From: Nipponacmea schrenckii
Taxonomy: Eukaryota > Mollusca > Gastropoda > Lottiidae
Direction: 5' to 3'
Assembly (NCBI GenBank): GCA_030562195.1
Contig: CM060200.1
Location: 8,432,001 to 8,496,000, forward strand
DNA: 64,000 nucleotides
Shown here: in pieces, positions 35,301 through 49,100 of the stretch
How the letters are laid out: every line of letters begins with the position of its first letter
Position numbering within the stretch: position 1 is the stretch's first letter
Translations under genes and position numbers: made by a program
The notes under the pieces: generated by a model
Seen by the model: only the letters and a program-made list of their open reading frames with translations
What the model was told of the DNA's origin: nothing
Databases searched by the model: none

Positions 35301-36538
35301 AAACATTCCACTCCAATACTAACGAAATTTAGCTTAAACTGTTAAAAAATTCCATAAATTCCATAAAATTTTACGTAAACTATTAATTCAGAATATATAA
35401 AATGTTTTAATTTATTCCTTATAATTAAATATATCTAAAAATAATATAACCAAAATTGATATCAATTAATTTCATATTATTGGTATTGTATATCAGAATA
35501 TATTAATATAATCATTAGGATTTAAACAAAACTTTATTTTGTTATGCAATATGGTAACACGGCCCCTGTACTTTTACCATTATTTAAAAATTACCTTTCT
35601 TTGTATTTCAAATTTAAATATAATTTTCCAATTCATTCGAGTAATGACAACTGTTTTTCTGTTGGTAATTCGTACAGGAAAAAAAAATTCTAAATGCTTC
35701 GCTCGTCGCACAATAATTTAATATCAAAGATTCCATTTCTCCATGTTTTAATGATCATTTGATATACACATTAAACTTAATTAAAATATCCATTTAACTT
35801 TGTTTTAACAGAGTTCAGATGTCTTGTATCTCACACAAACAGATCCCTATACAATCACATAGAGAAAAAATACTTCATTAACTCTTCTACAAGATTAGGA
35901 AATCTGAGCATCTATTAAATTCTGTCTTGACTAAAAAACCTGATCTATTTCATCTTTGCTGCAATTCATTTTAAAACAGAAAGCCTGGGGTGCCGAGTTA
36001 CATCGAGTAACATCATGTCATTTTAGTAATTTCCGTTTTCCAAGAGATATTTTTGCTGGGCATATCAACCGGGATTATCGTTCTTGCCTAAAGGTTATTT
36101 TTACCTTCATAGTGGTTAACACAGAAGAGCGTCAAAACTGCTGTCAAAATTAAGTGTAATCTGTTTAGCGTTCATTCGGTGGGGAAAATGACCAATTTCC
36201 CGTCTAATATTGTTTGTGGCCTACAGTAAAATAGATAAGCTCAGCTACACTAAGAGGTTATTGTCAAATCTCAATTCCTGAAGTTATAGACCAAACTTTC
36301 AAGAAGTTTGTTTGGTTATAAATATGCCACGGGAGAAATTAGAAAAAGACGCTTATTGTCTATGAAATTTTAGAGATATCAATAAAGAATCGTTGACAAG
36401 TCCTATAAACGAAAACCATATTGAAAATATATTCTCAAAATATACACAAGAAATATAAAGAAAAAAATTCACCAAATGTAAACTTTTAATTTCAATTCTT
36501 TTATTGAGCATTTGGTAGTTTGAGTATGTGTTATTAAC
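29391..36538. other. Intergenic stretch with low-complexity blocks, no gene recognised
   Basis: Short ORFs only (60-91 codons), none with recognisable domains. It contains a duplicated segment at 32741-33010, a TTATCATT-rich low-complexity block to about 33220, a C13/A-rich homopolymer spot at about 35273-35300, and a possible small TIR element at 30587-30745. Confidence 0.5.
32741..33215 (+). repeat. Segment duplication plus (TTATCATTG)n low-complexity block
   Basis: The segment from aagatacgttatgaattata through acaatatgcaatatcattat at 32750-32840 returns at 32932-33000. It is followed by irregular repeats of ttattatcattgtcatgaaatttta to about 33215. Confidence 0.85.
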
Positions 36539-37560
36539 TCTCATGTATTTAGTTATATCTTGTATTCCGTCAGGTGGTTCATGTATTTAGTTATATCTTT
36601 TATTCAGTCAGGTGGTTCATGTATTTAGTTATATCTGTTATTCAGTCAGGAAGTTCAAGTATTTAGTTATATCTTTTATTCAGTCAGGTGGTTCATGTAT
36701 TTAGTTATATATTTTATTCAGTCAGGTGGTTTATGTATTTAGTGATATCTTTAATTCAGTCAGGTGGTTCATGTATTTAATTATATCTTTTATTCAGTCA
36801 GGTGGTTCATGTATTTAGTGATATCTTTAATTCAGTCAGGTGGTTCATGTATTTAATTATATCTTTTGTTCAGTCAGGTCGTTTATGTATTTAGTGATAT
36901 CTTTTATTCAGTCAGGTGGTTCATGTATTTATTTATATCTGTTATTCAGTCTGGTGGTTCATGTGCTTAGTTTAATCTCTTATGTGGTTCATGTATTGAG
37001 TTATAGCTGCTATCCAGTCAGTTAGATCTTGTATTTATTATTAGTTGTTTTTCAGTCAAGTAGTTCTTGTAATTGGTTATATCTGTTATTCAGTCAGGTG
37101 GTTTTTGTATTTAGTTATATCTGTTATTCAGTCAACTGTTTTTTTTGTATAAGGTTATTCAGTCAGGTGGTGCTTGTATTTTGTTATATCTGTTCTTCAG
37201 TAGTTGATTCTTTTAGTGGGTTTATCTGTTATTTTGTCAGGTGGTAATTGTATTTAGTTTTTCTGTTATTCTGCCAGGTTGTTTTTTTTTTCAGGTGGTT
37301 ATTTCTTAAACTTGTATTTAACTGTTATTTAGTATTTAAATTATATCTGTAATTCTTTTACATGTATATGGTTTTTGTGTATAAGTTATCCTGTCAGATA
37401 ATTCTTGTCTTTAGTTATATCTTGTTATGTCGGGAAGATGTAGCTTGCTACAGGTTATTTTGTTATTAGCCCAAGCGTTTCTTGTATCTATTTATATATG
37501 TTCTTCTGTCAAGTGGTCTGTTACTAACTCATATCTGTTTATCTGTCAAGTGGTTGTCGC
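36539..37560 (+). repeat. Minisatellite, about 38-bp unit
   Basis: At least 15 copies of ttcagtcaggtggttcatgt followed by atttagttatatctttta. The copies are near-identical between 36540 and 36960 and increasingly diverged toward 37560. ORFs at 36840-37025 and 37029-37247 are produced by the repeat. Confidence 0.95.
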
Positions 37561-37660
37561 ACTTTGTGGTACATGTATTTTTACATTATTGACCGTAATA
37601 AATTAAGTTACGTTCATTGAGTAAATTGAAATTAAGTTCATTAACAGGAACCTGTGAATA

Positions 37661-37817
37661 GCTGTAAATAGGTACGGATAATTCAGGAAAGATCAATGCC
37701 AAGAGGTTTGGCCAAGGACCAGCTGGTAGAAAGGATCGCTGTTACGGCGGACTTGTGAACCTAAGTTGTTATCCTTGTAAAATATAGTTGTTTTTTTTCT
37801 TTTCTTTCTTTCTTAAT
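37661..37817 (+). mobile_element. Retroposon-like 3' end, copy 1 (+)
   Basis: Shares the blocks ggtacggataat, gaaagatcaatgccaagagg, ctggtagaaaggatc and ggacttgtgaacctaagttg, plus ccttgtaaaata, with 63158-63290 in the opposite orientation. It ends in a T/C-rich (ttttcttt)n tail. This copy has an extra stretch (about 37703-37718) absent from the other. The arrangement fits a SINE or the 3' end of a LINE. Confidence 0.65.
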
Positions 37818-38365
37818 TCTGTTAACTGTCCGTATTAGTGTTAATCCGAAATTATAAAACATATAAGTACATTTGCTTTCGTTGAATAACATTTCAGATA
37901 ATTAATTGATTACAAATTGTGTTTTAATGTATACAAATGTGTCTGGTTGTCTTAAGTTATATGGTGTGTCGTAGACTTCAAGTGACTGAAATACATACAT
38001 TATAACGTAGCTTTGACCACCAAAGACGTTGTTTTGTCATAAGGCATGTACATGTCTGTTGTAAATTTCATCTGGAATGGTGGTATGGTATTTTAAATAG
38101 AAACCTGTTCAAACACCAATATAAATACATAGTAATCTGGTTGGTTAAGTCTCAAATGGATTTATGGCACATTCTGTGATTGTGATATTCCAGTCCCGAC
38201 GAAAAAGAAAAAGAAATTTCAAAACATTCATCCCTTCTCGATTTTTAATGAATTTCAGTTGTCCTCTAGATTTGATTAGAATTAAAGTTATTTCATTCTC
38301 AGGCGTATATGAATCAATTTCAATTTTTTTACCCTCTTCAAACCAGCACTTTGGCTGCATTGGAC

Positions 38366-38870
38366 GAATATAATTTTGATCTAAAATGAATTCTTCTACT
38401 CTTGATCTAAAATGAAGTTTTAATTCTTCCCTTCTTGATCTAAAATGAATTAAAAATTCTTTCTCTTTTGATCTTAAATGAATTAAAAATTCTTCATTCT
38501 TGGTCTAAAATGAAGTTTTAATTCTTCTCCTCTTGATCTAAAATAAATTTCTAAAATGAATACCAAATCCTTTCTCTTTTGATCTTAAATGAATTAAAAA
38601 TTCTTCATTCTTGATCTAAAATGGAGTTTTAATTCTTCTCCTCTTGATCTAAAATTAATTTCTAAAATGAATATAAAATCCTTTCTCATTTAATCTTAAA
38701 ATTCTTCATTCTTGATCTAAAATTAATTTCAAAATCTTCCCTTCTCGATCTAAAATAAATTTAAATTCTTCACTTACAATATTAAAATACTTTGAAGTTA
38801 TTTCGTTACGATCTGGAATAAATTTCAAATTATTTTCTTCGATCTAAAATGAATTTCAATCTCTCTCACA
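38366..38870 (+). repeat. Mixed minisatellite, gatctaaaatgaa-based
   Basis: Repeated ttcttctcctcttgatctaa plus aatgaattaaaaattctt modules in a higher-order arrangement. A larger unit of about 105-110 bp (ending tttctaaaatgaata(c/t)(c/a)aaatcctttc) is visible twice, at about 38515-38625 and 38630-38720. Confidence 0.9.
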
Positions 38871-41800
38871 AATTTGAAATGTAAATTTGTTATAAATCTA
38901 TTAAAAGAAAAACAAATTGTTTAAGACAGATGATGAATCTGGTATAATATTAAAGCAGTGTTGACTACTAGAAGAAATAGTTGTCAATCTCTGATAGTTT
39001 ATCATCCGCTAATGTCTGTTCATATTTCTACAAACACATGGCCAGAACATTGCGCTGATGGTATTCTCTGTTTTATTCAGTCTTAATGAACCCAAATTGA
39101 GGATGGCCGTAATAATTCAATTGTAAAACACTGTCTTTCCCCTTTTTTTACATAGAAAACATAGGCTTTGTTAGGTTGATAATCATTAATTAAAATAAAA
39201 AACCAAATGTAAGTAAACTACTAGGGTTTTATTAACTACTCACCGGTTAGAAATACTGTAAAAATGAAATGAATTAATGAGTTTAGTGTAAGCCCTAATG
39301 GGCTACTGAAGATGGGCAAAGCTATGCAGGTTGCAATGATGGAAATTTTGCCAGGAGAGCGAATTTAGCCTACTCTTTTTGTACAAATACTATAAAATCA
39401 ATGAAGTTCTGTTATCTGAGATAAGCAAGATAATAAAAAAACATAACTTTTTTCATTCACGTTCCTCTCGGACATATTTATAATTCCAACATATTTTTTT
39501 TACCCGGGGATCTGTTTCTAGTATTAATGAAATATTTAAATTATCGATAACAAAACCTTACGTCTGAAGTCCTTGTGGCACAAATTGATAATTTCATACT
39601 TAGACTTAAACTTTACCAATTTCGGATTTCAGTAATTCCTTTGAGCGGTATTTGTAATATGACAATGAAAGTGGAAAAACAAATGATTACAAAACAATAC
39701 AGCTAATTGAAAAAAAATGCAGAAAAATATGGACTTTTCAAATTTTGACTTACACAAGAATATCGAACTTTAGGGAATCGAAAATTGTTGAACCTAGAAG
39801 TAAAGTGTAGTGTTATCTTATGGTAAATAAGCATTGGAAATCATGAAAAATTTCACATGTCATAATCTTAATTCAGATATTTACAAATAGGCTTTTTGTT
39901 CAGCGTCAACATAGCTGAAAGGGACAATTATAAAAGATGAGATGATACAAGTATGAAGTACATGGTGGTCAAACGATTTTGAATACTCTGAAATTACTAC
40001 ATAATAGATTAAAAAATACAGGTTAACACGTATTAAGTGCTTTATCAAAGGGTACAAAGAAACATGTGCCATCTTTCCGAAAATTCGCATAAAAATTAGG
40101 CATGAAGATCTGGGTAAAACAATTATTTTACCTTTTAGACCCTAAGCAGTATTAAATTAATTTTCACTTCTTTTAAAAGAATTATTTTCTTAGAAAATAC
40201 ACATTTTCTGTAAGTGGAAATCCATAATTTATCAATATTTTACCCTGAAACTTGTTCAACCAAAACTTTGGTACAGTGCATTTAGTACATCACAAGGAAC
40301 AAACTATGTACGAGAGACTTCGAAGAGATTTTCAAAGAAGTAAATTGCGGTATGCAATCTCCCTATTAGCATATAGCGATAAGATTAATTTTCACAGAAG
40401 CTTCCGTCGCAAATTTCTCCTTCTTTTAGAAGATTTGAAAACAAATTTTAAAAATATGCAGAAAGTTATAAAAGTTTGATGTGAATCTATTACGCTATAT
40501 TACTTCAGGAATGTATTGATTTTAATTTCCTTTGAAACTTCTTTGTGATATCAATATCACTTACAATGTTTCCTCTGTTATATTCGCCTAAGTCCAAATA
40601 TCTAAATACAGCTTGTATCTATTGTATTAAATGGTAGGCTTATACTTGTTGATCATTCTCATTTTGAACCCAAAAATCACCCAAACTTTGACAATTCTAT
40701 TAACAATGAATTTAACAATTCAAAACCCGTTATTCAATATTGTTACCGTTTGTAATAGACCACACCCCTCAAGGCATAATATCAGATATTACATATTCAT
40801 AATTTAATTTGAGAAAACGCTTCACCAGAGAAATAAAATAAAATGAAAGATTTAAACGTACAAATAATTCAAAATTTACTAGAAAGTCTGCAAGAAAATC
40901 CAGGCGACGAACACAGCATATTAGAGTATCACTGCGAATTTATTTACACTTTTTGCATAGTGGAACTATGTCAATGCAACTTGTTTGTTCGTGTCTTACT
41001 GGCTTGTGATTTTAAACGTTCATAATTCCTGAAAAAAGCCTCGAGGAAATGAGGAGATAGTAAAACATGTTTATAAGTGAAATGTGCATGATATTGAAAC
41101 TGGCATAAGAAATAGGATTAGATTATAGAGAGTTGAAAAGTTAAAGATAATGATAGGATAAAATGGTCATTATTTCACTTGACCACTGGAAATCACATGA
41201 TCTAATCAGACTGACCATTTACTACTACATAACATAACAATAAAACACACTACAGGCCATACAACTTTAAATATAGTCCTGTAGAATACTGACTACTATT
41301 TAAATAACTATAAACTCCCTTCTCACTTTCACTACACCAATAACTTTTGACAGATCACTTTGTCCAAGGAAACTGAGCAAATTGGAATCGTTCAAGATTT
41401 TCAGCTTTGTCTTCAGGCTATGAAGTTAGCAAGGCCACAAAGTTGAAGCAAACACCTGCCCGTGTGCTTATTATCTTGTCAAAAGCCATCCGTTACTACA
41501 AGAAAATGAGAAAAGTCATAAAAGCAGTTGTGATCAAGCCCTGTAATATTACTACTCTAGAAACGAAATTGAGTCGTGAATATTTAATTCCAATCAAATT
41601 TACTGTTTCCTCCAAGCTATGCGAGTACTAGATTGAAGTTTTAACCCCATGTCATCAGGAACGTGAAAACAACAGTTAGCTTGTTAAATGATATAATTTA
41701 GAAATTTCCTCAAGTTAATGGAATATATTTGCTAGGAAATACAGGAAGTATAACTGCTAGTTAATCCACCAATCAAAATCTATTAAATTATACCCTTATA

Positions 41801-41939
41801 TTTCTATTGTTACCATAGACAGTACTATAACAGCGTGGACTTTTCAAAGAAACGTTGCATTTTAGATTGTATTCCAGATTTTTTAGGCCTACATAAATGT
41901 TATATTCAAGGCTGGTTAATTTTTCAAATATAAATGATA
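38871..41939. other. Intergenic, no gene recognised
   Basis: Short ORFs at 39881-40090, 40252-40479, 40843-41025 and 41407-41631 have no recognisable family. Two of them (40252 and 41407 frames) contain a similar short M(Q/R)KVIK motif, which is too little to call a gene. Confidence 0.45.
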
Positions 41940-42900
41940 TTAATGTTTAAAGAACAGGTTCATTTTTCAATCTGAATTACCTTATTGGTAACAGAACTGG
42001 TTGATTTTTCACACCCAAATTATATTTTTAATTCACGCTACAGGCTGGTTCATTTTTCAAATCAAATAATATTTATAGTAACAGGGCTGGTTGATTTTTC
42101 AAATTTAAACTATTAGTGACTACAGAGCTGGTTCATTTATCAAATCTAAACAATCAATGACTACAAAGCTGGTTCATTTTGCAAATCTAAACTATATATA
42201 CATGACTACAGAGCTGGTTCATTTTTCAAATCTAAACTATTAATGACTACAGAGCTGGTTCATTTTTCAAATCTAAATTATTTGTGACTACAGAGCTGGT
42301 TCATTTATCAAATCGAAACTTTTAATGACTACAGAACTGGTTCATTTTTCAAATCTAAACTATAAATGTCTACAGAGCTGGTTCATTTTTCAAATCTAAA
42401 CTATAAATGACTACAGAGCTGGTTCATTTTTCAAATATAAAACTATTAATGACTACAGAACTTGGTTATTTTTCGAATCGAAACTATTTGTGACTACAGA
42501 GCTGGTACATTTATCAAAACTCAACTATTAATGGTTACAGAGCTGGTTCATTTTTCACACATAAACTATTAATGACTACAGAGCTGGTTTATTTTTCGAA
42601 TCGAAACTATTTGTGACTACAGAGCTGGTTCTTTTTTCAAATCTAAACTATTAATGACTACAGAGCTGGTTCATTTTTCGAATCTAAACTATTAATGACT
42701 ACAGAGCTGATTCATTTTTCAAATCTAAACTATTTGTCACTACAGAGCTGGTTCAATCTGAATTATATTATTGGTTACAGGGCTGGTTGATTTTTCAAAT
42801 CAAAATTATATTTATGAAGCCGAGCTGACTCATATAAAATAAAATCAAAGTTATATTCATGGGTAACCTGGTTTATTTTTCAAATCAAAGTTATATACAC
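41940..42900 (+). repeat. Minisatellite, about 42-bp unit
   Basis: About 20 copies of gactacagagctggttcatt then tttcaaatctaaactattaat. Copies in the centre (42115-42720) are the most regular; the edges are diverged. Confidence 0.95.
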
Positions 42901-45309
42901 GGTTATAGAGCTTGTCTGTTCTTCAAACACGGAAGGTTTTAAATGAAAATCACATTAATTGTACACTGCTGTAGCTAGTTCACTTTATGCACTTTTATCT
43001 TTAAATAAAATTTAAAACACACTTTAATTCTTTATTCAAAGAGAATGCATTTGTAGCTTATTCAATGGGACTATATTGTAAGCAACTTTAAGCTATCTGG
43101 TAGAAACGATTCTGTACCTGTCTGTTCATAGAAATTTTTGAAGAGCTTAAAAATGTGTTAAATTGTTAATTAAAGTCACACTGAATGTAAAATACTGTTA
43201 TAAAACGTGCGTTTAACAGAAAAGTGAAATCTGGAGTGTTTTGATGTTTTGAAAGTAAAACTATGACAATGATAAAAGTGATTTTTAGTTATTAAACTCT
43301 GATAGCTAACAATATCTTTTGTTCCCAATTTCCATACACACACTTCATAATAAATTATAGCATTTCTCCCCATATTTTCAATCACTTGTTTTTCTCAATA
43401 GATTACAATAATGTTTACTTAAAACATGTTTCAATTCATATTCATACTCGCTTTCTATTCTCTATAAAAACAATATAACTAATTACACAGTATAAGTGCT
43501 GATATTTTGTTCCCCTTAAAGCCCTACAGTCAAATTTCAACTATTTTAAAAGGGTCGTTTGTATCACCTCTATTTCATAGAATTGACATCTTTCTATTGG
43601 CTCAAATTCAATAATGGAGTCTCAACTTTTACTCTGCTCGTAAACTGATAGAAAAACTTTCGCTTCCATTATTTTGTTACCCATTTGAAGAAAAGTTTTA
43701 AATAGCTTGTAGAACAAATATTATTGTAAAATATGAAAGGCTTACTCCATTGCAGAAATAAAAGGTACAATACTGCCTTTTACCCAAAATTTCCGACTAC
43801 TGAATTGCACTTAAAGATGAAAAACGAAATGAAAAATAAATATGGCATAGAAATTGAAAGTCTTTGATGGAGAGGCAGGAACCAGTGCGAGTTGCCAATA
43901 AATTTCTTCACGTTATAACTCTGTATAACTAATCTATATACTGAAGACGGGATGGGTCTGAGGCGGTATTATGATTGGGGCTTTATTTGCAGCCAGTTTC
44001 ATGCACGCGGTCGGGGGTCGAGCGCTCATATAACATATGATTTGACGAGTTTCCCGCCCCGGGTATTTTTTCTCGACGCCTCACAGTGAAGACGGTTTAC
44101 TTAAGACGTGTATACTATTTGAAAAGTACTGTAATATTTTTTGTTAAAAAGCTAAAATATTAAATGTATCTACCCTGCCAAACAGCCGTATATCAGGTCA
44201 GTTCTTTATATATTTTTATCTTCACAGGTTTACTCCAATGAACAGTTCTTAGAATTCCTGTTATTCAAGAAATGTACTTTAGTAAAATATCATAAAATAT
44301 ACGAACGTTTATTGGAACTTAACATACTTTTAAAACATATGAAATATGTTTAATTACATTGAAGATAAGTTATAATGTTTCGACCGGTTATTCATATTGT
44401 GCTCAGAGACATGTGTAAAATGTACACCTAAGGCACTATGCCTAGCGGTTTTAGCCTAGATATCATTTATTGTGGTTAGTAAAGTGTGTCGAAACGAAGT
44501 TTAAAGGATTCAAGTAAAATTTTACAATTCATGTGATACTGACAAACCTGTTTCAATTAATTGTAATTTATAAAAAAAGACAAAAAAATTATTTAAATAA
44601 AAAACAAAAGAGATGTAGAAAATATCAATGTTTAAACCTGGTGTTTAATTTACGGAAATTCACGAATATTTGTTTGTCCTGTTATTCATTTTTTTGTTTA
44701 AATATATTTTATTACAAAATATATATCATAATTAAAAGAAAACTAAAAAAATCACAAATATTTATTCAATTGCAAAAAATTCAATATCACTTTCAACTAT
44801 TGTAATAATTATCAAATTGATGTGTACAGTTCCACTGAGTCGTTGTTTCGTTGGTTTGGTCTTTAGAGAGGAGTAATTATGCCCAAATGTCAATCATAAC
44901 TTATTAAAAAGTTCTTGGGTTGGTCTGTGACTATTGTATTTGAAGTATAAATTTGAAACCTTTGGGTTTTTGATGACTTTTAAATTTAAAGCATGGACAA
45001 TGTTTAGGCATGATCTTGGAACAAGTCCCGTCTATAAAATTATATCACACATGTAATGGATTTTGGAACTATGCTTATTAACTGTCAAGTAACGGTAATG
45101 TTCAGAAACGACTGTCGGAAGGAATTTGAGGAAAATATTTAATATTTAAGTAAATTAATAAGAAGTTATAAAATGATATTTGAATAAAATATTACGATAT
45201 ATTCAACTATTGCCAGCGTAACTTGTAATATGAGATGATATATTTTAATAATATTGTGAATTGTATGTTTTAAATTGCGTCTATTGTAATCTGCATAAAC
45301 ATTTATGTT
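42901..45309. other. Intergenic, no gene recognised
   Basis: It includes a locally GC-richer patch at about 43940-44100 (ggatgggtctgaggcgg, gcacgcggtcgggggtcg, cccgccccggg) in otherwise AT-rich sequence. The K/N/I-rich ORF at 44533-44805 is compositional. Confidence 0.45.
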
Positions 45310-46170
45310 AGTTTGAAAATTGTTCATATCGTTTTAACTGGTTTAGAATGGCCAATACAGAAATGAGACCTAGGTATACAATCATAAACAATATAGATTT
45401 AATACACAAGAATGGTAGCATATACATAAATCAAACCTAGATATAAAATTCATGAACAATATGGATTTAATGTAATTGTTGCTATCGTATTAACTGCATT
45501 AGAATAGGAGAATACAAAAATGTGACCTATGGAACTAAATTTGTGAACAATATGGATTTATTGAAATTGTTCCTATCGTTTTAACTGATAGTAGCATATA
45601 CAATAATGAGACCTATGGGAGTACAATTCGTGAACAATTTGGATTTTATGTTATTGCTCCTATCGTTTTAAATGCATAAGAATTATAGCAAAAACAATAT
45701 TGAGACCAAGGTATAAAACTTATCAACAATATGGATTTAATGTTATTGTTCCTCTATTATTATTATGATTTTAAATGCATAGTAATAGTACTCAAATACA
45801 ATAATGAGACCAAGGTGCAAAACTTATAAATTTTGTGGATAGTTTGTTTGAAATTTCACAAACAATATGGATTTAATGTTATTGCTCCTACCATTTTCAC
45901 TGCATAAGAATAATAGCAAATACAATAATGAGACCTAGGTATAAAACTTATACAAATTGTGGATTGTTAATTTATTGTTATTGCTCCTATCGTTTCAACG
46001 GCATAAGAAACGTTATAAAACAGGACAAATTTATACAATTTTAATAAGAATAATGGCAAATACAATAATGAGACCTGGGTTTAAAATTTACATATTGTAT
46101 GTTTGAAATTGCTCCTATCGTTTAAATTGCATAAGAATGACATATACAATAATGACACCTTAGATCAAAG
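45310..46170 (+). repeat. Long-unit tandem repeat, about 85-110 bp
   Basis: Diverged copies carrying aacaatatggatttaatgtt, attgctcctatcgtttta, actgcataagaatagt and aatacaataatgagacctag in constant order, roughly nine times. Confidence 0.9.
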
Positions 46171-49100
46171 AGATCAATGTAGATTATATGTTTTAAATAT
46201 CTTTCCTTGTCAGGAGTTGGCCGTATAAACCATTTAAAAATAACATGGTAATACGATTTGTAAATGTTCTTAATTGTACAATGATATGACATCCAAAATC
46301 GCTGTGTCTACAATGCTCTCAGTATTGAAAATATTAAAACATTGGTAGATTAGTAATTGAATGGTATGAAAGTTGCCCTGATGCTTTATGGTGGACAAAG
46401 AAGGGCAAAAGGTAAAGGAGGGGAGTTTAGTCTAAATTGTCCCCAAGGCTTTCTACAAGGTGCATTCAAATTTTATTTACAAGTCTTGTTTAATGCACGA
46501 GTCGTTCATATTAACTTAGAGAAACAACAAACATGGGAACAAGAAAAGCGTTAAAAAGCGCCGACTTGAACAAGTTGCTATTATTTTTGCTCACATTGTC
46601 TGGTCTGTGTTCGGACATATGGTCAATTCTATCTATCTCAAAACAAGACACTAATAATATTTGTTATCTCTTTAGAATCTCTCGGTTTTAGCTCCTTAGA
46701 GAACATCATCATCCGATAGGCACAACCTGCTGGATATTGTGTTTATTTTTATGTAAGCATATCTGAATAGATAGAAAACAGTCACCAGAATATACGTATT
46801 TTCTAGACAGAGAACAAGTTTTATTTTATATTTGCTTATTCTTTAAACTAAAGTGAACAATGTTATGGTCTTTGACTTCGGTTTTACTTTATGTTCCGAA
46901 GTTAATTGTTAGAGATATTCTAATACAGCTTTCTGAGATAAAGGCCTTTACTGAAAAGTTGTTTCTTCTCAGGGAAAATGTTGGAACAAATGGTTTTTGA
47001 TTCTGTTCTCGAATCAGTAATTGAATATTATTAAACTAAAGAAATGCGTTTAACAATGTTGCATATTCGAAGTCAGAGAAATTTTTGTAGCACTTTTATC
47101 TCTTCTAGCTTTATTTTCTGAAATCCTTATTGTAACAAGTTATCGTCAAAATCTTGGTCTCCATATTACCATTTACCTCAGTTTATAAAAGTGGAAAAGC
47201 CAGATGGACATGAACATGGTGGAAGAAAAAATAAAGTGTTTCCACATTCTAGTGAAGGGTGTATATTGTGTTACAGAAAGAAACCACTTACTGTCATAAT
47301 GGCATGATGATATTTGAACATTTGTTGCTAAAAATGTCGACATGCGTATACATACCCAACTTTTTTCACGCCAAAATTCTCCTCTGCCTATCAAAAAAAG
47401 GGAATTTATAAGCTTTGATCCTCGGTTGGTTTTTTCAAAAAATAGGAATGATAAGTTTCGGCGCATTACAGAATTTAAGAAATGTTGAATATCAATATTG
47501 TTATCACGTATCATTAAGATCTACCGGAATCTAAAAAGTTCTTGAGAAATACTCGGAAACTCGTGTTATATATCAGGGTAAAGTAAGAAGCAAACCGGTA
47601 ATTTACATACAGAAAGGTTTTTAAAGTGTATAAAATGTGCAACATGTTTTTTGGACTGTTTTTTGAAATATACTAAGTGTTTTTTATGTTTCCCACACGA
47701 ATTATTACGATTTAAATAGTAATTATCTGCGCCTCGAAACTTTTGAGGTTATTTTGAAAGAGAAATAATTTATAGCATTATAGTAGGTGACACATCCATA
47801 TTTTTTACATCTGAAGCAAGGCAAAAATATTTAAGTCACTTTGCAATCAACATTCTGACACAAATGTTCAAAGCTAGAGAGAACTGTGGTAATGACACTA
47901 TAGTCTGTAGTCAGAGAGTAGTTATTTTGGTGAAAATATTGCTTTGAAAGTTATAACCATAACCCTTCATATAAATCTTCTAATACTTTGCACATCTTTA
48001 TAAATTATTATAGCAAAAGTCGATTTTGATATGAGAGTAATTGACGGAGCAGTCGTATAGCGCCTGTTTACAAATCATTTTGAAATGTAGGCCTACTTGT
48101 AAAATCAGTAGCTAAGAGGCTGATAGCTATCATACACTATATGACAATTATAGTAATTACTTTGTATATCTAACTTATCTCCCTTTACTGATACTTAATA
48201 TCACTAATATCAGTATTGCGATTTTATGTGAGCCGCATTCTGTTTGTTGACTTTTCGCAGTTTTTATGAATTTGGCTACAAAAATGCCAGTTTTAATAAG
48301 TTCGATTCTCCAAGAAATCTGGGAAATTATTTTATAAAATTCACATTATTTGAAAAAGGAAGATTTTAGAATATTTCAAGATGAAAAACTTGCCGTAGAA
48401 ATTCAAAACTTTCGTAAAGCAACACGCAGGTAATGTGGACCCCCTGTATTTATATTAGCGTTAATATTCTCATTTCCCTCCAATCTTGCTCTGTATAGTC
48501 AAACTTGTTGGGCCATTCTATTGGCCCCATTCTATTAATTCATTCATTCAGAAAAACAAACTTTACAGAGATTGTGAGCCAGCGTGACAGATAACACTAT
48601 AGAATGAGTTTGTTCTCTACAATTCGCCCGTTAAATGGTTTTATATTGCATTTTCAATGGAACATATCACACAGAATTAATGTATACCGGCATGAATTGA
48701 CGAGACTCAGGGAGGGGGCAACCAACCCAGTCATCATATATGTTTTTCTTTCTTCAAATATGTTCTCGTTTGCTTTTTCACCTGACTATGGTATAAAATT
48801 GAGTTTTAGTGAACTATAGAAGACAGTATAGAAATGGTAGTTAAATGGTTTTGAGTCAGGCCAGGTTTAAATCTACACTATATCAATTATCCGCTTCAAC
48901 TAATTTACATTTCACAGCAAATAGTCCTTTTATAACTACAAATATATTCAACACAATATTATAGTTAGTGGCTAGCCTACTAAGAATTTCTTCATATCAT
49001 ATTAGCTCCGCCCAGTTCAACATAGTTAATATCTTGCGGCCAATCATAGCAATTCTAACACTACAAACAAAAAACAAAATTTGAATGTAAATCCTCGTCA

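Noticed and set aside
38145..38373. Overlapping ORFs on both strands (71 and 69 codons); the minus frame looks fairly protein-like
   Set aside because: No family recognised, no convincing splice sites on either side, and it abuts a minisatellite. It may deserve a database search but cannot be supported from sequence.
44533..44805. 90-codon K/N/I-rich ORF
   Set aside because: Composition simply mirrors the A/T-rich DNA.
47173..47514. 113-codon minus-strand ORF, the longest unexplained one in the right half
   Set aside because: Composition rich in F, S and I with no motif, and no clear signal peptide, repeat or splice context. AT-rich intergenic DNA can yield this length by chance.
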